Of a stretch of DNA of 64,000 nt, positions 51,939 to 63,262 are shown piece after piece (within the stretch, counting starts at the first letter, position 1; each line of letters starts with the position of its first letter). This DNA is from Octadecabacter ascidiaceicola (GTDB taxonomy: Bacteria > Pseudomonadota > Alphaproteobacteria > Rhodobacterales > Rhodobacteraceae): the NCBI RefSeq assembly GCF_900185015.1, contig NZ_FXYD01000006.1:104009-168008 (forward strand), in the 5' to 3' direction. Made by a program: the position numbers and the translations under genes. The notes beneath the pieces were generated by a model that made no database searches, was not told the origin of the DNA, and was given only the letters and a program-made list of their open reading frames with translations.

Positions 51939-52575
51939 AGAGCTGTTTCGCTTCTTCCAAGGTGTCAAACATGATCAACTGACCATCCCGAAGGACAGCG
52001 GCTGATCGGGCGAATTTTTCAAGCGTTGCCGCTTGGTGTGAAACGATGATGACCGTCGTGGTCGCCAGCCGTTCCCTAAGAACCTCACCAGCTTTGCGGT
52101 TGAATTCCGCATCAGTGGTTTGGGGCATGCCTTCGTCAATGAGGTAGATGTCAAAATCCAGTGCAAGCATCAACGAAAACGTAAAACGTGACTTCATACC
52201 AGAAGAGTAGGTGCCGATAGGCATATCGAAGTATTCTTCGATTCCAGTCATCCAGCGACAAAACGCTTCGACATAGTCGGGATCTAGGCCATAGAGCCGC
52301 GCGATATAGCGGCTGTTTTCCATAGCTGTGTGGCGGTTCACGACGCCGCCCATAAACCCAAGCGGGAACGACACGCGGCAAGTGCGGTTTACTTGACCTT
52401 CATCAGGTTTTTCCAGCCCCGCCATCATATTGATGATCGTCGTTTTGCCGGTGCCGTTTGGCGCTAAAATCCCGAGAGAGTTTCCCAGTTCCACACGAAA
52501 ATTCGCGCGATCAAGGATAACCTTGCGCTGGGTGCCGGTCCAAAAGGACTTACTGACGTTCACAAACTCAAGCAT
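51880..52575 (-). CDS. kpsT: Capsule polysaccharide ABC exporter ATPase
   Basis: A 231-residue ATPase: Walker A APNGTGKTTIINMMAGL (about 38-54), KpsT-type VSFPLGFMGGVVNRHTAMEN, signature YSSGMKSRFTFSL and Walker B FDIYLIDEGMP. These match KpsT/Wzm-partner ATPases that export capsule chains. The permease KpsM is not in the window. It is the first gene of the leftward kpsT-kpsE pair and diverges from the glycosylase gene across an AT-rich gap (52576-52791). Confidence 0.92.
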   Translation of the reverse strand: MLEFVNVSKSFWTGTQRKVILDRANFRVELGNSLGILAPNGTGKTTIINMMAGLEKPDEGQVNRTCRVSFPLGFMGGVVNRHTAMENSRYIARLYGLDPDYVEAFCRWMTGIEEYFDMPIGTYSSGMKSRFTFSLMLALDFDIYLIDEGMPQTTDAEFNRKAGEVLRERLATTTVIIVSHQAATLEKFARSAAVLRDGQLIMFDTLEEAKQLYDYETQGTEIPDTTRLQHG

Positions 52576-52791
52576 TGAATGCCTATACTACCTCGGTTCG
52601 GGGCTGAAATTCGTATTCCTGCCTTACGTGACAGATTACCCCTTCATTGTCTCCAATAAGAGAACAATCTGGCTATAATATGTCGGTGCTGTCCTTTAAT
52701 TTACAACGCTATTGTTTGGAATGAGAGTGAAGACGCGCGAAATTGCCTGTGTTCGCTGGTTATTGGGATGGTTTCACGTAATTTGACGCAA

Positions 52792-53376
52792 ATGACACTA
52801 AGCGCTGAAATCAATAACTGCCGAATATGTGCCGAGCGGTTTAACGCAACCGAAACCGCACATGAACCGCGCCCAGTGGTGTGGTTTTCCAGCTCTGCGC
52901 GGATGTTGATTGCCGGGCAAGCCCCCGGAATGAAAGTTCACAAAAGCGGGCGGCCCTTTACGGACCCTTCGGGTGATAGATTGCGCGACTGGCTGGGACT
53001 GGATGAAGCTGATTTCTATGACCAATCCCGCGTTGCGATTGTTCCGATGGCGTTTTGTTTTCCAGGCTATAACGCCAAAGGATCTGACCTGCCGCCGCCG
53101 CGGATTTGCGGCCAGACATGGCATGACCGCGTGATGGCAGAGCTTAACCAAGTGCGGTTGCGGGTATTGGTCGGGGCCTCGGCGCATAAGTATCATTTGG
53201 GAGTCAAACGGGGCGTGACAGAAACCGTGGCAGGGTGGCGTGAACACGCGCCGGACACCTTTGTCTTGCCTCATCCGTCTTGGCGCAATACCGGATGGTT
53301 AAAGAAGAATCCGTGGTTCGGGGAAGAGGTTTTGCCGGCCCTGCGTGCCCGAGTGAAAGAGGTTTTGAATGACTGA
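52792..53376 (+). CDS. Uracil-DNA glycosylase-family protein
   Basis: A 194-residue protein of the family 4/UdgX-like superfamily: CRICAERF near the N-terminus, LIAGQAPGMKVHKSGRPFTDPSGDRLRDWLGL (motif A GQAPG with the downstream FTDPSG), and HPSWRNTGW as the C-terminal motif. The four Cys that would bind an iron-sulfur cluster are not clearly complete. ATG 52792 was preferred because similarity starts there; an in-frame ATG at 52768 is possible, and neither has a strong SD. It overlaps the SseB gene by 8 bp. Confidence 0.8.
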   Translation: MTLSAEINNCRICAERFNATETAHEPRPVVWFSSSARMLIAGQAPGMKVHKSGRPFTDPSGDRLRDWLGLDEADFYDQSRVAIVPMAFCFPGYNAKGSDLPPPRICGQTWHDRVMAELNQVRLRVLVGASAHKYHLGVKRGVTETVAGWREHAPDTFVLPHPSWRNTGWLKKNPWFGEEVLPALRARVKEVLND

Positions 53377-54160
53377 TGTAACAGAGATCGACCGGGCCCA
53401 TGCTGCGATGGTCGCCGATGAGGCCGACGATATCGCACGCTTGCGGTTTTATGAACGCCTCGCGGAGAGTGAGCTGTTCATGTTGTTGGAAGGTGAAGCA
53501 GAAGGCGACCAGATTTCGCCTGCGATGTTTGAGGTCGAAGGGCAGGAGTTCGTCCTGATTTTTGATCGCGAAGAACGCATGGTCGATTTTTACGGCAAAG
53601 ACATTGCACCCTACGCCGCGCTTTCCGGTCGCGGGATGGCGCAGATGCTGACGGGACAACGTATCGGCATGGCGCTGAATATGGGTGTCGCACCTTCTGC
53701 GATGCTGGTGCCCGCTGACGCGGTTGATTGGCTGGCACAAACGCTGGGCAATGATCCGGAAGAAGTGGACGGCCAAATCACCGAGCTTACGGCCCCCAAA
53801 GGGTTGCCCGAGGTTTTGCTAGAAGCCCTGGATCGCAAACTGGCGACGGCGGCTGGGCTGGCGGTTGAGGCCTACTTGTGTGGCGTGACTTACGACGGGG
53901 GCGGGCGCGGGCACATGCTGGCGTTTGTTGGAACCGTTGAAGGCGCGGAAGGTGCGTTAACGGCTGCCGTGAACGAGGCACTGGTATTTTCGGGCATTGA
54001 TGCGGGCATGTTGGATGTGGCGCACCTTGAAGGCGATGATCCGGTGTCTGAGCGCGTTGCGAAGGTCGGCCTGCGGTTCGACCTGCCAAGCCCGCAAATG
54101 CCGAGCCAACCAGGGGCGAACCCGGGGATGGACCCGAATAAGCCGCCAAAGCTGCACTGA
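53369..54160 (+). CDS. SseB-family protein
   Basis: A 263-residue protein with an N-terminal SseB domain (about 7-125: ARLRFYERLAESELFMLLEGE, FVLIFDREERMVDF, MALNMGVAPSAMLVPADAVDWL) and a C-terminal second domain ending in a Pro-rich tail (PSQPGANPGMDPNKPPK). The molecular role of SseB proteins is not established; the E. coli name comes from enhanced serine sensitivity. It is translationally coupled to the glycosylase gene. Confidence 0.85.
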   Translation: MTDVTEIDRAHAAMVADEADDIARLRFYERLAESELFMLLEGEAEGDQISPAMFEVEGQEFVLIFDREERMVDFYGKDIAPYAALSGRGMAQMLTGQRIGMALNMGVAPSAMLVPADAVDWLAQTLGNDPEEVDGQITELTAPKGLPEVLLEALDRKLATAAGLAVEAYLCGVTYDGGGRGHMLAFVGTVEGAEGALTAAVNEALVFSGIDAGMLDVAHLEGDDPVSERVAKVGLRFDLPSPQMPSQPGANPGMDPNKPPKLH

Positions 54161-54207
54161 TCCGCTACCGGTGCAGTGAGTATTTAAGAGCCAAAGAAAG
54201 AGCGGGC

Positions 54208-55134
54208 TTAATAGCCTTTGGAACGATCCACGAGGTGCAAGAACGGCTCGCCCGCTTCGCCGCGGCGGATGTTTTCTGCGATGCAGGTTGCGGCTGTTTT
54301 AGCGCGGGTTGTTGAGGCTATGTGTGGTGTGACCGTGACCTGCGGGTGTTTCCAGAACGGGTGGTTTTCAGGCAGGGGTTCCCTGCGAAAGACATCCAAA
54401 GTGGCGTGTGCAATGTTGGTGTCCAGCGCAGCGATTAGTGCCGCATCATCGATGAGCGGGCCGCGGCCCGGGTTGATGATGAAGGCCCCGTCCGCGAGGA
54501 GCGCAAGGGTGCCGGCGTTCAAGATATCGGTCGTTGCATCCGTAAGAGGCAGGAGAAGAACGACAATTTCTGCACCTGTCAGGGCCTCGGTTAGGCCCGT
54601 GTCGCTGGATAGGCATCTCACGCCTTGAAGGGCTTTCTGCGAGCGGCTCCACCCGGTCACAGGAAACCCGAGTGATGCCAGCATTTGCGCACAAGCCGCG
54701 CCCAATGCGCCGAGGCCGAGGACCGTAACAGGGCGATCTTGCGCCAATGGCGGGTAGTCCGTGCGCCAAACGCCGTCTTGCCCGTGGATATGCGCGTCCA
54801 TGCCGAGGTGATGGCGCATGGTGTGGCCAACAACCCATTCCACCATCCCATCCGTCAAACCAGGGTCAACCATCCGCGCGAGAGGTTGTGTAAGGGTTGT
54901 GTTCGAAACGATGTCTTCGACACCTGCCCAAAGGTTCAGCACCGCTTTGCAGGATGTGAAGGGCGTAAAGTCCTGAACGGGGCCGTTGGGGGCCGCGATG
55001 ATGTAGTCCACCTTTTCGGGGGCATGTTCGCGCGAAAGATCGACGGTAAGACCCGCAGCGCGGAATGCTGGCGGCAGAGTTTCTTGATACTCTGGCCAAG
55101 CGTGGTTGCCCGCCGAAAACAATGCACGGATCAT
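54208..55134 (-). CDS. ghrA: Glyoxylate/hydroxypyruvate reductase A
   Basis: A 308-residue D-2-hydroxyacid dehydrogenase of the GhrA branch. The NAD(P) loop is VLGLGALGAACAQMLASLGFPVTGWSRS (about 136-163); the catalytic Arg/Glu/His appear in INPGRGPLID, FRREPLPENHPFWKHPQVTVTPHIAS. It reduces glyoxylate and hydroxypyruvate. It ends convergent to sseB and starts 11 bp after rodA in the same direction, so it may be read from the rod-shape operon. Confidence 0.92.
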   Translation of the reverse strand: MIRALFSAGNHAWPEYQETLPPAFRAAGLTVDLSREHAPEKVDYIIAAPNGPVQDFTPFTSCKAVLNLWAGVEDIVSNTTLTQPLARMVDPGLTDGMVEWVVGHTMRHHLGMDAHIHGQDGVWRTDYPPLAQDRPVTVLGLGALGAACAQMLASLGFPVTGWSRSQKALQGVRCLSSDTGLTEALTGAEIVVLLLPLTDATTDILNAGTLALLADGAFIINPGRGPLIDDAALIAALDTNIAHATLDVFRREPLPENHPFWKHPQVTVTPHIASTTRAKTAATCIAENIRRGEAGEPFLHLVDRSKGY

Positions 55135-55145
55135 AGGAACCTCAA

Positions 55146-56285
55146 TTAACGTGGTTTGTGGACATGTGCGGATTGCACCAACCCGAATGCCACCATCAAT
55201 ACGAGCATCGCGGAGCCACCGTAGCTGACCAGCGGAAGCGGCACCCCAACGACGGGGGCAAGGCCCATGACCATCGCCATGTTAACCGAGAAGAACAGGA
55301 AAAAGGTCACGGCGACGCCCATCGTGATGAGGGATGCAAAGCGGTCTTTGTTGGTCACAGCAGATTGAACGCAAAAGATGATGATTAATGCATAGAGGAT
55401 AAGCAGGCCAAAGGCACCGATGAAGCCGAACTCTTCGGCCAAGGTGGTGAAAATAAAGTCGGTGTGTTTTTCAGGCAGGAAGTTCAGCCGACTTTGGGTG
55501 CCTTGCATATATCCGCGCCCCGTCCAGCCGCCGGACCCCAGTGCGATCTTGGCTTGGGTGATGTGATAACCTGCCCCAAGCGGGTCTTGGGTGGGATCAA
55601 GGAACGTATCAATGCGGCGGTATTGGTAGTCCTTCAACACCTGCCACGCCGTTCCTCGAGATTGAAACACGGCAGTCACCAAGCCGATCACGCCTCCGAT
55701 CACAGTCGCGAAGTAAGCCCAATGGACGCCCGCCAAGAACATGATCGCGCCGCCGCCGGAAACAAGGAGGATCGTTGTTCCAAGGTCAGGTTGGCTAAGA
55801 ACCAGATAGGCCGGCGCGGCGATGAAAAGAAGAGGGACGAGGATCCAGACGGGTTTGCTGACTTTGCTCAGTGGGAGCCAATCGTAATAGGCCGCCAGCA
55901 GCATGATGAGGGTGATTTTCATCATTTCGGAGGGCTGGAAATCCATGAAGCGCAAGTCAAGCCAGCGCTGCGAGCCATTGCGTTCAACACCGATGATATC
56001 AACGGCAACCAGCAAAACGAGCGCGAGCAAATATCCAACAACGGCCATGTTACGCCAGAACCAGATGGGGACCATTGCCATGCTCACCATCACGGCCAAA
56101 CCTAGACCAAAGCGCTGAACTTGTGGTGTTACCCAAGGGTTCATTGATCCGCCCGCAACGGAATACAGCATCAGGAAGCCAAAGCCGGAAACGGCAGTGA
56201 TCAAAAATACGACGGGCCAGTTAAGGTAAAGCAGTTTGCGAAACCCAACAGGCACGTCTTTGAATTGGTATGCGAGATAGCTCAT
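55146..56285 (-). CDS. rodA: Rod-shape SEDS glycosyltransferase RodA
   Basis: A 379-residue SEDS-family membrane protein with about ten spans. FQPSEMMKITLIMLLA, SQPDLGTTILLVSGG and the C-terminal PVVGVPLPLVSYGGSAMLV are the standard signatures. It polymerises lateral-wall peptidoglycan with PBP2. ATG 56285 overlaps the mrdA TGA (TGATG), fixing the start. Confidence 0.95.
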   Translation of the reverse strand: MSYLAYQFKDVPVGFRKLLYLNWPVVFLITAVSGFGFLMLYSVAGGSMNPWVTPQVQRFGLGLAVMVSMAMVPIWFWRNMAVVGYLLALVLLVAVDIIGVERNGSQRWLDLRFMDFQPSEMMKITLIMLLAAYYDWLPLSKVSKPVWILVPLLFIAAPAYLVLSQPDLGTTILLVSGGGAIMFLAGVHWAYFATVIGGVIGLVTAVFQSRGTAWQVLKDYQYRRIDTFLDPTQDPLGAGYHITQAKIALGSGGWTGRGYMQGTQSRLNFLPEKHTDFIFTTLAEEFGFIGAFGLLILYALIIIFCVQSAVTNKDRFASLITMGVAVTFFLFFSVNMAMVMGLAPVVGVPLPLVSYGGSAMLVLMVAFGLVQSAHVHKPR

Positions 56286-58249
56286 CAGGCTTCGTCCGTG
56301 TCGCGGCCAGGCCGGATTTCACGCAATAGCGGTTCGAGGCGACGTTGTTGTGCCTGAATTGCACCGCGTGATGCTGAGGGGTAGGCGGACAGGGGCGGCG
56401 TTCCGCCATAAAGTGCTTGGAGCATGACATCGCGCGCAATTGGTGCGGCGGCGGTCGAGCCACCACCACCGTGTTCGACCACAACGGCAACGGCATATTT
56501 CGGGTTATCTGCGGGGGCGAAGGACACAAACAGCGCGTGATCGCGCCGGTTCCATGGCAGGTCGGAATTTCGCGTTACGCCACGTGCGCGTTCGTCGGCG
56601 GTGATGCGGCGAACCTGAGACGTGCCAGTCTTACCCGCCATTCGGTATTCTTGGGCGGCGATGCGTGTTCGATAGGCCGTGCCGCGAGAATGGTTGGACA
56701 CGTCATACATCGCGGCACGAATTCGGCGCAGGTTGTTTTCGTTCAAGCCAAGGCTTTCACCTGCACCTGACGGCTCTTCGATCCCGTCGATTGACCGCAC
56801 AAGCCGAGGCTTAACTGCGCGACCAGTCGCAATACGGGCTGTCATCACCGCCAGTTGCAGCGGTGAAGTCGAAACATAACCTTGCCCGATACTGGCGTTG
56901 ACGGTGTCACCGATCCGCCAGTCCTCGCCGCGCTCTTCGCGTTTCCATGCTTTGTCGGGCATTAGGCCGGACCGGATGGCGGACATTGGCAGCTCGTGGC
57001 GCTCGCCAAGGCCAAGTTTGCGCCCCATTGCTGCGATTTTGTCGATGCCGACGCGCTGGGCGATGTCGTAGTAGTAAACGTCGCAGGATTGTTTCAGGCT
57101 TTCGTTGAGGTTCATGTTGCCATGACCAGAACGGCGCCAGCAGTGGAAACGCACATCGAAAACGTCCGTATGGCCGACACAGCGAACCGTATCGTCCGCC
57201 TCGATTTGACCGTCCTCAAGCGCGGCCAAAGCCGTTACCATCTTGAAGGTTGAACCAGGCGGATATGTGCCTTGCACGGTCTTAGCGGCCAATGGACGAC
57301 GGTGAAGGCGGGTTTCGACGTCCCGCTCATTGAGTTCGTTCCACAATGTGGTTGAAATCCCAGTTACAAAGACATTGGGGTCATAGCTGGGTGCGGAGCC
57401 AATCCCGACGACGTCTCCGTTCGTGACATCAATCACAACGGCGGCTGCAGATTCACCGTCAAGGCGCGCTTGGATGTAGTTTTGTAGGCGTGCATCCACT
57501 GTCAGCTGAACGTCAGCACCGGGAATGCCCTCGACTCGGTCTAATTCACGCATGACGCGGCCTGCGGCATTGACCTCAACCCGTTTGGTCCCCGCGGTCC
57601 CGCGCAACTCGCGTTCCAAACGATTTTCGACCATCGTTTTTCCGATCTGGAACCGCGGGATTTGTAACAGCGGGTCTTGGTCGTCGATTTGGCTTAGGTC
57701 GTAGTCCGACACAGGGCCGACATAACCGACGACATGGGCCATATCGGACCCTTGTGGATAAATGCGGCTGCGGCCCAATTCAGCAACTACGCCAGGAAGC
57801 GCAGGGGCGTTAACGGTGACGCGGGCAACGTCCTCCCAGCTGATGCGCTCTGCGACGGTTACTGGGACGAATGGCGAGCGCGCCTTTAGCTCTTCACGGG
57901 CCTTTTCCAGACGCTCTGGTTCGAGGGCGATAATTCGGTCCAGACGAGCAAGAACCTCATCCACATTGCCGGCACCTTCGCGGGTCATGGTGATGGAATA
58001 GTGCTGTTCGTTGTCAGCCAGCACGACGCCATTGATGTCATAAACCAACCCGCGCGCTGGAGGGATCAGGCCAATATTGATGCGGTTCTCTTCGGCCAGC
58101 ATGCGAAACGTGTCCGCCTGTTCGACCTGCATAGATGCCATTCGAGCGCCAAGAGTCGCAACAATAGCGGCCTGCGCGGAGCCAAGCAGCATGGCACGGC
58201 GGGATAAACGTCGAGCGCCTTCCTCGGTTTCCTTGGGCCCTTTTTTCAT
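56285..58249 (-). CDS. mrdA: Penicillin-binding protein 2
   Basis: A 654-residue class B PBP. One N-terminal membrane segment (about 18-38) precedes the PBP dimerisation domain. The transpeptidase has PPGSTFKMV (SxxK serine), the SCDVYYYDIAQ SxN-type motif (SCD), and KTGTSQ. It cross-links lateral wall with RodA. The 10-bp gap to mreD and the overlap with rodA indicate one operon. Confidence 0.95.
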   Translation of the reverse strand: MKKGPKETEEGARRLSRRAMLLGSAQAAIVATLGARMASMQVEQADTFRMLAEENRINIGLIPPARGLVYDINGVVLADNEQHYSITMTREGAGNVDEVLARLDRIIALEPERLEKAREELKARSPFVPVTVAERISWEDVARVTVNAPALPGVVAELGRSRIYPQGSDMAHVVGYVGPVSDYDLSQIDDQDPLLQIPRFQIGKTMVENRLERELRGTAGTKRVEVNAAGRVMRELDRVEGIPGADVQLTVDARLQNYIQARLDGESAAAVVIDVTNGDVVGIGSAPSYDPNVFVTGISTTLWNELNERDVETRLHRRPLAAKTVQGTYPPGSTFKMVTALAALEDGQIEADDTVRCVGHTDVFDVRFHCWRRSGHGNMNLNESLKQSCDVYYYDIAQRVGIDKIAAMGRKLGLGERHELPMSAIRSGLMPDKAWKREERGEDWRIGDTVNASIGQGYVSTSPLQLAVMTARIATGRAVKPRLVRSIDGIEEPSGAGESLGLNENNLRRIRAAMYDVSNHSRGTAYRTRIAAQEYRMAGKTGTSQVRRITADERARGVTRNSDLPWNRRDHALFVSFAPADNPKYAVAVVVEHGGGGSTAAAPIARDVMLQALYGGTPPLSAYPSASRGAIQAQQRRLEPLLREIRPGRDTDEA

Positions 58250-58259
58250 ATGATCGGCC

Positions 58260-58892
58260 TCATATGCGGTGTCCTAATTCGTCCGTTTCACCTGGTGCCG
58301 GGCGGCTTACGCCAAATAGTGCGTAAGACACGAACACGATAAGTGGATATGCCAGCAATGTAAGGGTTAGTTGGATCAATGCCAGCCCCAGCGCGCCTTG
58401 CGGAACAAGCACTACCGACAACGTGACCCAATAGATCACAGATATCGTTACAATTCCGACGGCAACAGTCGCCCATTCCAACCAGAACGGCAGAGTACGC
58501 ATAGATCGTGATCGAGAGCGCAGAATTTCGGTCAATATAACCATCAATGCCGCCCATAGCCCGGGAGGGCGTTGGAACAAGAAATCGGCAAGTAGGAATA
58601 CTGCCGCGATGACCCAAACCGGAGCGAACGATGGACGGCGGGTTACCCAAGTTACTGCAAGCAAAAGCAAAAAATGAGGAGCGATCCAGCGAACGGGATC
58701 GTGAAATACTTCGATTTCAACTTCTGCAGCTTGCGTTGCACCGCGTTGTTCGATGGGCAACAATGAACTTCCGCCAAGGCTAGGCGGTACCGTTTCAAGC
58801 GGGATCAAATGCGCGAAAATAATGAAAAGGCTCAGGACTGCGAACGTTACGCGTCCGGCCCATCTTCGGCGGCTGAGGGCATTGTCAGCCAT
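58260..58892 (-). CDS. mreD: Rod-shape protein MreD
   Basis: From ATG 58892 the protein is 210 residues with five to six membrane spans (VTFAVLSLFIIFAHLIP; PHFLLLLAVTWVTRRP; VWVIAAVFLLADFLF; VAVGIVTISVIYWVTLSVVLV; LALIQLTLTLLAYPLIVFVSYALF). GLWAALMVILTEILRSR fits MreD. The start overlaps the mreC stop by 8 bp; the longer frame from 58988 lies within mreC. MreD links the elongasome in the inner membrane. Confidence 0.9.
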   Translation of the reverse strand: MADNALSRRRWAGRVTFAVLSLFIIFAHLIPLETVPPSLGGSSLLPIEQRGATQAAEVEIEVFHDPVRWIAPHFLLLLAVTWVTRRPSFAPVWVIAAVFLLADFLFQRPPGLWAALMVILTEILRSRSRSMRTLPFWLEWATVAVGIVTISVIYWVTLSVVLVPQGALGLALIQLTLTLLAYPLIVFVSYALFGVSRPAPGETDELGHRI

Positions 58893-59805
58893 TGGTCCCG
58901 TCCTCAGAGGTCTCTGTTTCCGGCTCTTCTGGAAGCTGAGGTTGGAAAGTCGGCGCCAGCAAAGTGCCGGCTTCTTCGATCCGCACATTTGGCTGGCTGC
59001 GTAGAACGCGCAAGAATTCTAGGCGTTCTAGGTCAGCGGATAGGCGGGCCCTTTGGCGACCATCCGTGCCACGTGCGAGTTGGCCCACCAAGAGGTCAGC
59101 AGGAAATACACCGCCATCACCTGAGGTTACGATGCGATCTCCGGGTTTAACCAAATCGGGGTCTTCGATGAATTGAAGTAACGGGTTGATCGTGTTGTCA
59201 CCCGACAGAATGGCACGTTGACCGGATGGTTGTATGGTCACAGGGATCTGGCTGGACGTGTCCGTCACAAGGATCACACGTGACGTTTCTTCGCCTACAC
59301 CAGAAATGCGCCCGACAAGGCCAATACCATCCATTGCGGGCCATCCATCTAGGATACCGTCACGCGCCCCAACATTGAGGAGCACTGATTGGCGGAACGG
59401 AGAGCCTGAGTCTGCCATGACCACCCCCGTAATCCGCGTAAGCTGCGGGTCGAGTTGGACGTTGATCAAATCCCGAAGACGGGCGTTTTCTTGGTCGAGC
59501 TGAATAGCTGCTTCGCGCCAGCTTTTCATGTCCTGCAGTTCGCGGCGCAAATCGGAATTTTGTTGGGCAAGGCGTTGATAAGATTGAAAATCAGACAATA
59601 AGTTCGCGATCCCCGTGACAGGTGCCATTGCCCAGTCAAAGTTCGGCACTACAGCATCAATCACCATCATGCGAAAGCGCTCGACGCGGGGGTTGTCGAT
59701 CCGCCAGATAAGAAACGTCGCGAGCATGAACAGCACCAGCAAACCGACCAACAAACGCCGGACGGGGCTTACGAAATCCTCTGATTGATGTCTATCGCGG
59801 GCCAA
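58885..59805 (-). CDS. mreC: Rod-shape protein MreC
   Basis: A 306-residue MreC: one membrane span (about 18-36), a coiled coil (about 68-110; LAQQNSDLRRELQDMKSWREAAIQLDQENARLRDLI) and the beta domain (GDGGVFPADLLVGQL). The start is TTG at 59805, since no ATG/GTG lies between the SD-like GGGGCAGG and the membrane span. The Pro/Glu-rich tail is probably flexible. It lies 15 bp after mreB. Confidence 0.93.
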   Translation of the reverse strand: MARDRHQSEDFVSPVRRLLVGLLVLFMLATFLIWRIDNPRVERFRMMVIDAVVPNFDWAMAPVTGIANLLSDFQSYQRLAQQNSDLRRELQDMKSWREAAIQLDQENARLRDLINVQLDPQLTRITGVVMADSGSPFRQSVLLNVGARDGILDGWPAMDGIGLVGRISGVGEETSRVILVTDTSSQIPVTIQPSGQRAILSGDNTINPLLQFIEDPDLVKPGDRIVTSGDGGVFPADLLVGQLARGTDGRQRARLSADLERLEFLRVLRSQPNVRIEEAGTLLAPTFQPQLPEEPETETSEDGTNG

Positions 59806-59820
59806 AACCTGCCCCTAATC

Positions 59821-61564
<1,744 letters not shown>

Positions 61565-61568
<4 letters not shown>

Positions 61569-63124
61569 TCGCCAGCATCCGTGTACTTGATACCTGCGGT
61601 ATCGGACCCCGGAGCGGTCTTTTCGCGCTTCACAATCAATCGGTTAAGCGCGTTTATATAGGCCTTTGCGGATGCCACGACAGTGTCAGTATCCGCTGAC
61701 TGACCCGTCGCGATGCGCCCGTCTTCTTCCATGCGAACGGAAACTGTCGCTTGCGCGTCGGTGCCCTCAGTGACGGCGTGAACTTGGTACAGTTGCAGGC
61801 GTGCCGTGTGGTCGAACAAGGCTTTGACGGCGTTGAACGTTGCATCAACAGGGCCGTCACCGGTGGCTTGGGTCGTGTGATCTTCCCCGTCTACCTCAAG
61901 AACCATCGTCGCTTTTTGCGGACCATTCATGCCACAAATAACGGTCAGGTCTTTCAGCTTCAGACGGTCATCTTCTGTGTCGTTTTGACGGATCAGCGCA
62001 ATCAGGTCGTCGTCAAAGACTTCCTTTTTACGATCTGCCAGGTCTTTAAACCGTACGAAGACGTCTTTCAGTTCGTTGTCGCCCATCTCGTAGCCCAGCT
62101 TTTCCAGCTTATCGCGCAGCGCGGCGCGGCCAGAGTGTTTGCCCAGCGGCAGGGACGTGCCGGACAGGCCGACATCCTCGGGGCGCATGACCTCAAACGT
62201 TTCGCGGTTTTTCAGCATGCCGTCTTGGTGGATGCCGGATTCATGGGCGAATGCGTTCTTGCCGACGATGGCTTTGTTGAACTGAACGTTGAAGCCGGAC
62301 ACAGTCGCGACGCGGCGCGAGATGTTCATGATTTTGGTGGTATCAACACCGGTTCGGAATGGCATAACGTCCTTGCGGACCTTCATTGCCATGACGACTT
62401 CTTCGAGTGCGGTGTTGCCGGCGCGTTCGCCCAAGCCATTGATCGTACATTCAATTTGGCGCGCGCCGCCTTGAACGGCGGCCAGCGAGTTCGCCGTCGC
62501 CATGCCCAGATCGTTGTGACAATGGGTTGAGAAAATGACCTCGTCAGCGCGGTCGACTTCGGCGATCAAACGTTTGATCAGATCGGCGGATTCCACAGGT
62601 TCGGTATAGCCTACGGTGTCTGGAATGTTGATCGTGGTCGCGCCTGCCTTGATCGCGATATCTACGGTGCGTTTCAAGAAATCCCATTCGGTGCGGGTCG
62701 CGTCCATGCTGGACCACTGCACGTTGTCACACAGATTGCGGGCGTGGGTGACGCAGTCGTGGATGCGTTCCGCCATTTGATCCATGTCGAGGTTCGGGAT
62801 CGCGCGGTGCAGCGGCGAGGTGCCGATGAACGTATGAATTCTTGGGCGTTTTGAGTGCTTTACAGCTTCCCAGCAGCGGTCGATGTCTTTGAAATTCGCC
62901 CGCGAAAGCCCACAAATCTGGGCGTTTTTGGACAGTTTGGCGATTTCGGAGACGGCGTTGAAGTCGCCCTCGGATGCGATGGGGAAGCCGGCTTCGATAA
63001 TATCGACGCCCATTTCATCCAGCATCTCTGCGATTTCCAGCTTTTCGTCGTGGGACATTGTTGCGCCGGGGGATTGCTCGCCGTCGCGCAGGGTCGTGTC
63101 AAAGATCAGAACTTGATCGGTCAT
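61565..63124 (-). CDS. leuA: 2-isopropylmalate synthase
   Basis: A 519-residue LeuA of the long form. IFDTTLRDGEQSPGATM (8-24) carries the metal Asp and catalytic Arg; STHCHNDLGMATANSLA carries the HxH metal pair; the C-terminal regulatory domain (about 395-519) with GDGPVDATFNAVKALF allows leucine feedback inhibition. It catalyses the first step of leucine synthesis from 2-oxoisovalerate and acetyl-CoA. SD AAGGA precedes ATG 63124. A leucine-rich leader peptide and hairpin upstream point to attenuation control. Confidence 0.96.
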
Positions 63125-63169
63125 TTTGGTATTTCCTTGATTTCCTTAGTATTTCTTGGCGCGTCTCAC

Positions 63170-63205
63170 CCTCTGAGCGGTCGCGCCGAAGGGCACGCTC
63201 AGAGG
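63170..63205 (-). promoter_or_regulatory. leuA leader hairpin (attenuator candidate)
   Basis: In the leftward transcript CCTCTGAGCG (63205-63196) pairs perfectly with CGCTCAGAGG (63179-63170), with an inner GCC-CTTC-GGC loop. The left arm includes the leader peptide's last codon and stop. An outer 8-bp pairing, TCCTTAGT (63215-63208, the leader Leu codon run) with ACTAAGGA (63150-63143, near the leuA SD), would extend it. No T-run follows, so control may be on translation or by Rho rather than a classical terminator. Confidence 0.65.
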
Positions 63206-63255
63206 CGACTAAGGAGGAGGCCGAGGAGGGCCTGAGTATGAGCAATAGTGTTCAT
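63199..63255 (-). CDS. leuL: leu operon leader peptide
   Basis: The leftward ORF from ATG 63255 encodes MNTIAHTQALLGLLLSRL, 18 residues with six leucines, five of them within six codons (CTC CTC GGC CTC CTC CTT). It ends inside the first arm of a strong hairpin, 75 bp before leuA. This is the layout of an amino-acid attenuator: ribosome stalling at Leu codons when leucyl-tRNA is scarce would change the downstream fold. A -10-like TATAGT (63268-63263) ends 7 nt before the ATG, so the mRNA could be leaderless. No SD is visible, which agrees. Confidence 0.75.
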   Translation of the reverse strand: MNTIAHTQALLGLLLSRL

Positions 63256-63262
63256 GCGGGCG

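Noticed and set aside
61751..62530. Rightward 259-codon ORF
   Set aside because: Antisense shadow of leuA; high third-position GC keeps it open.
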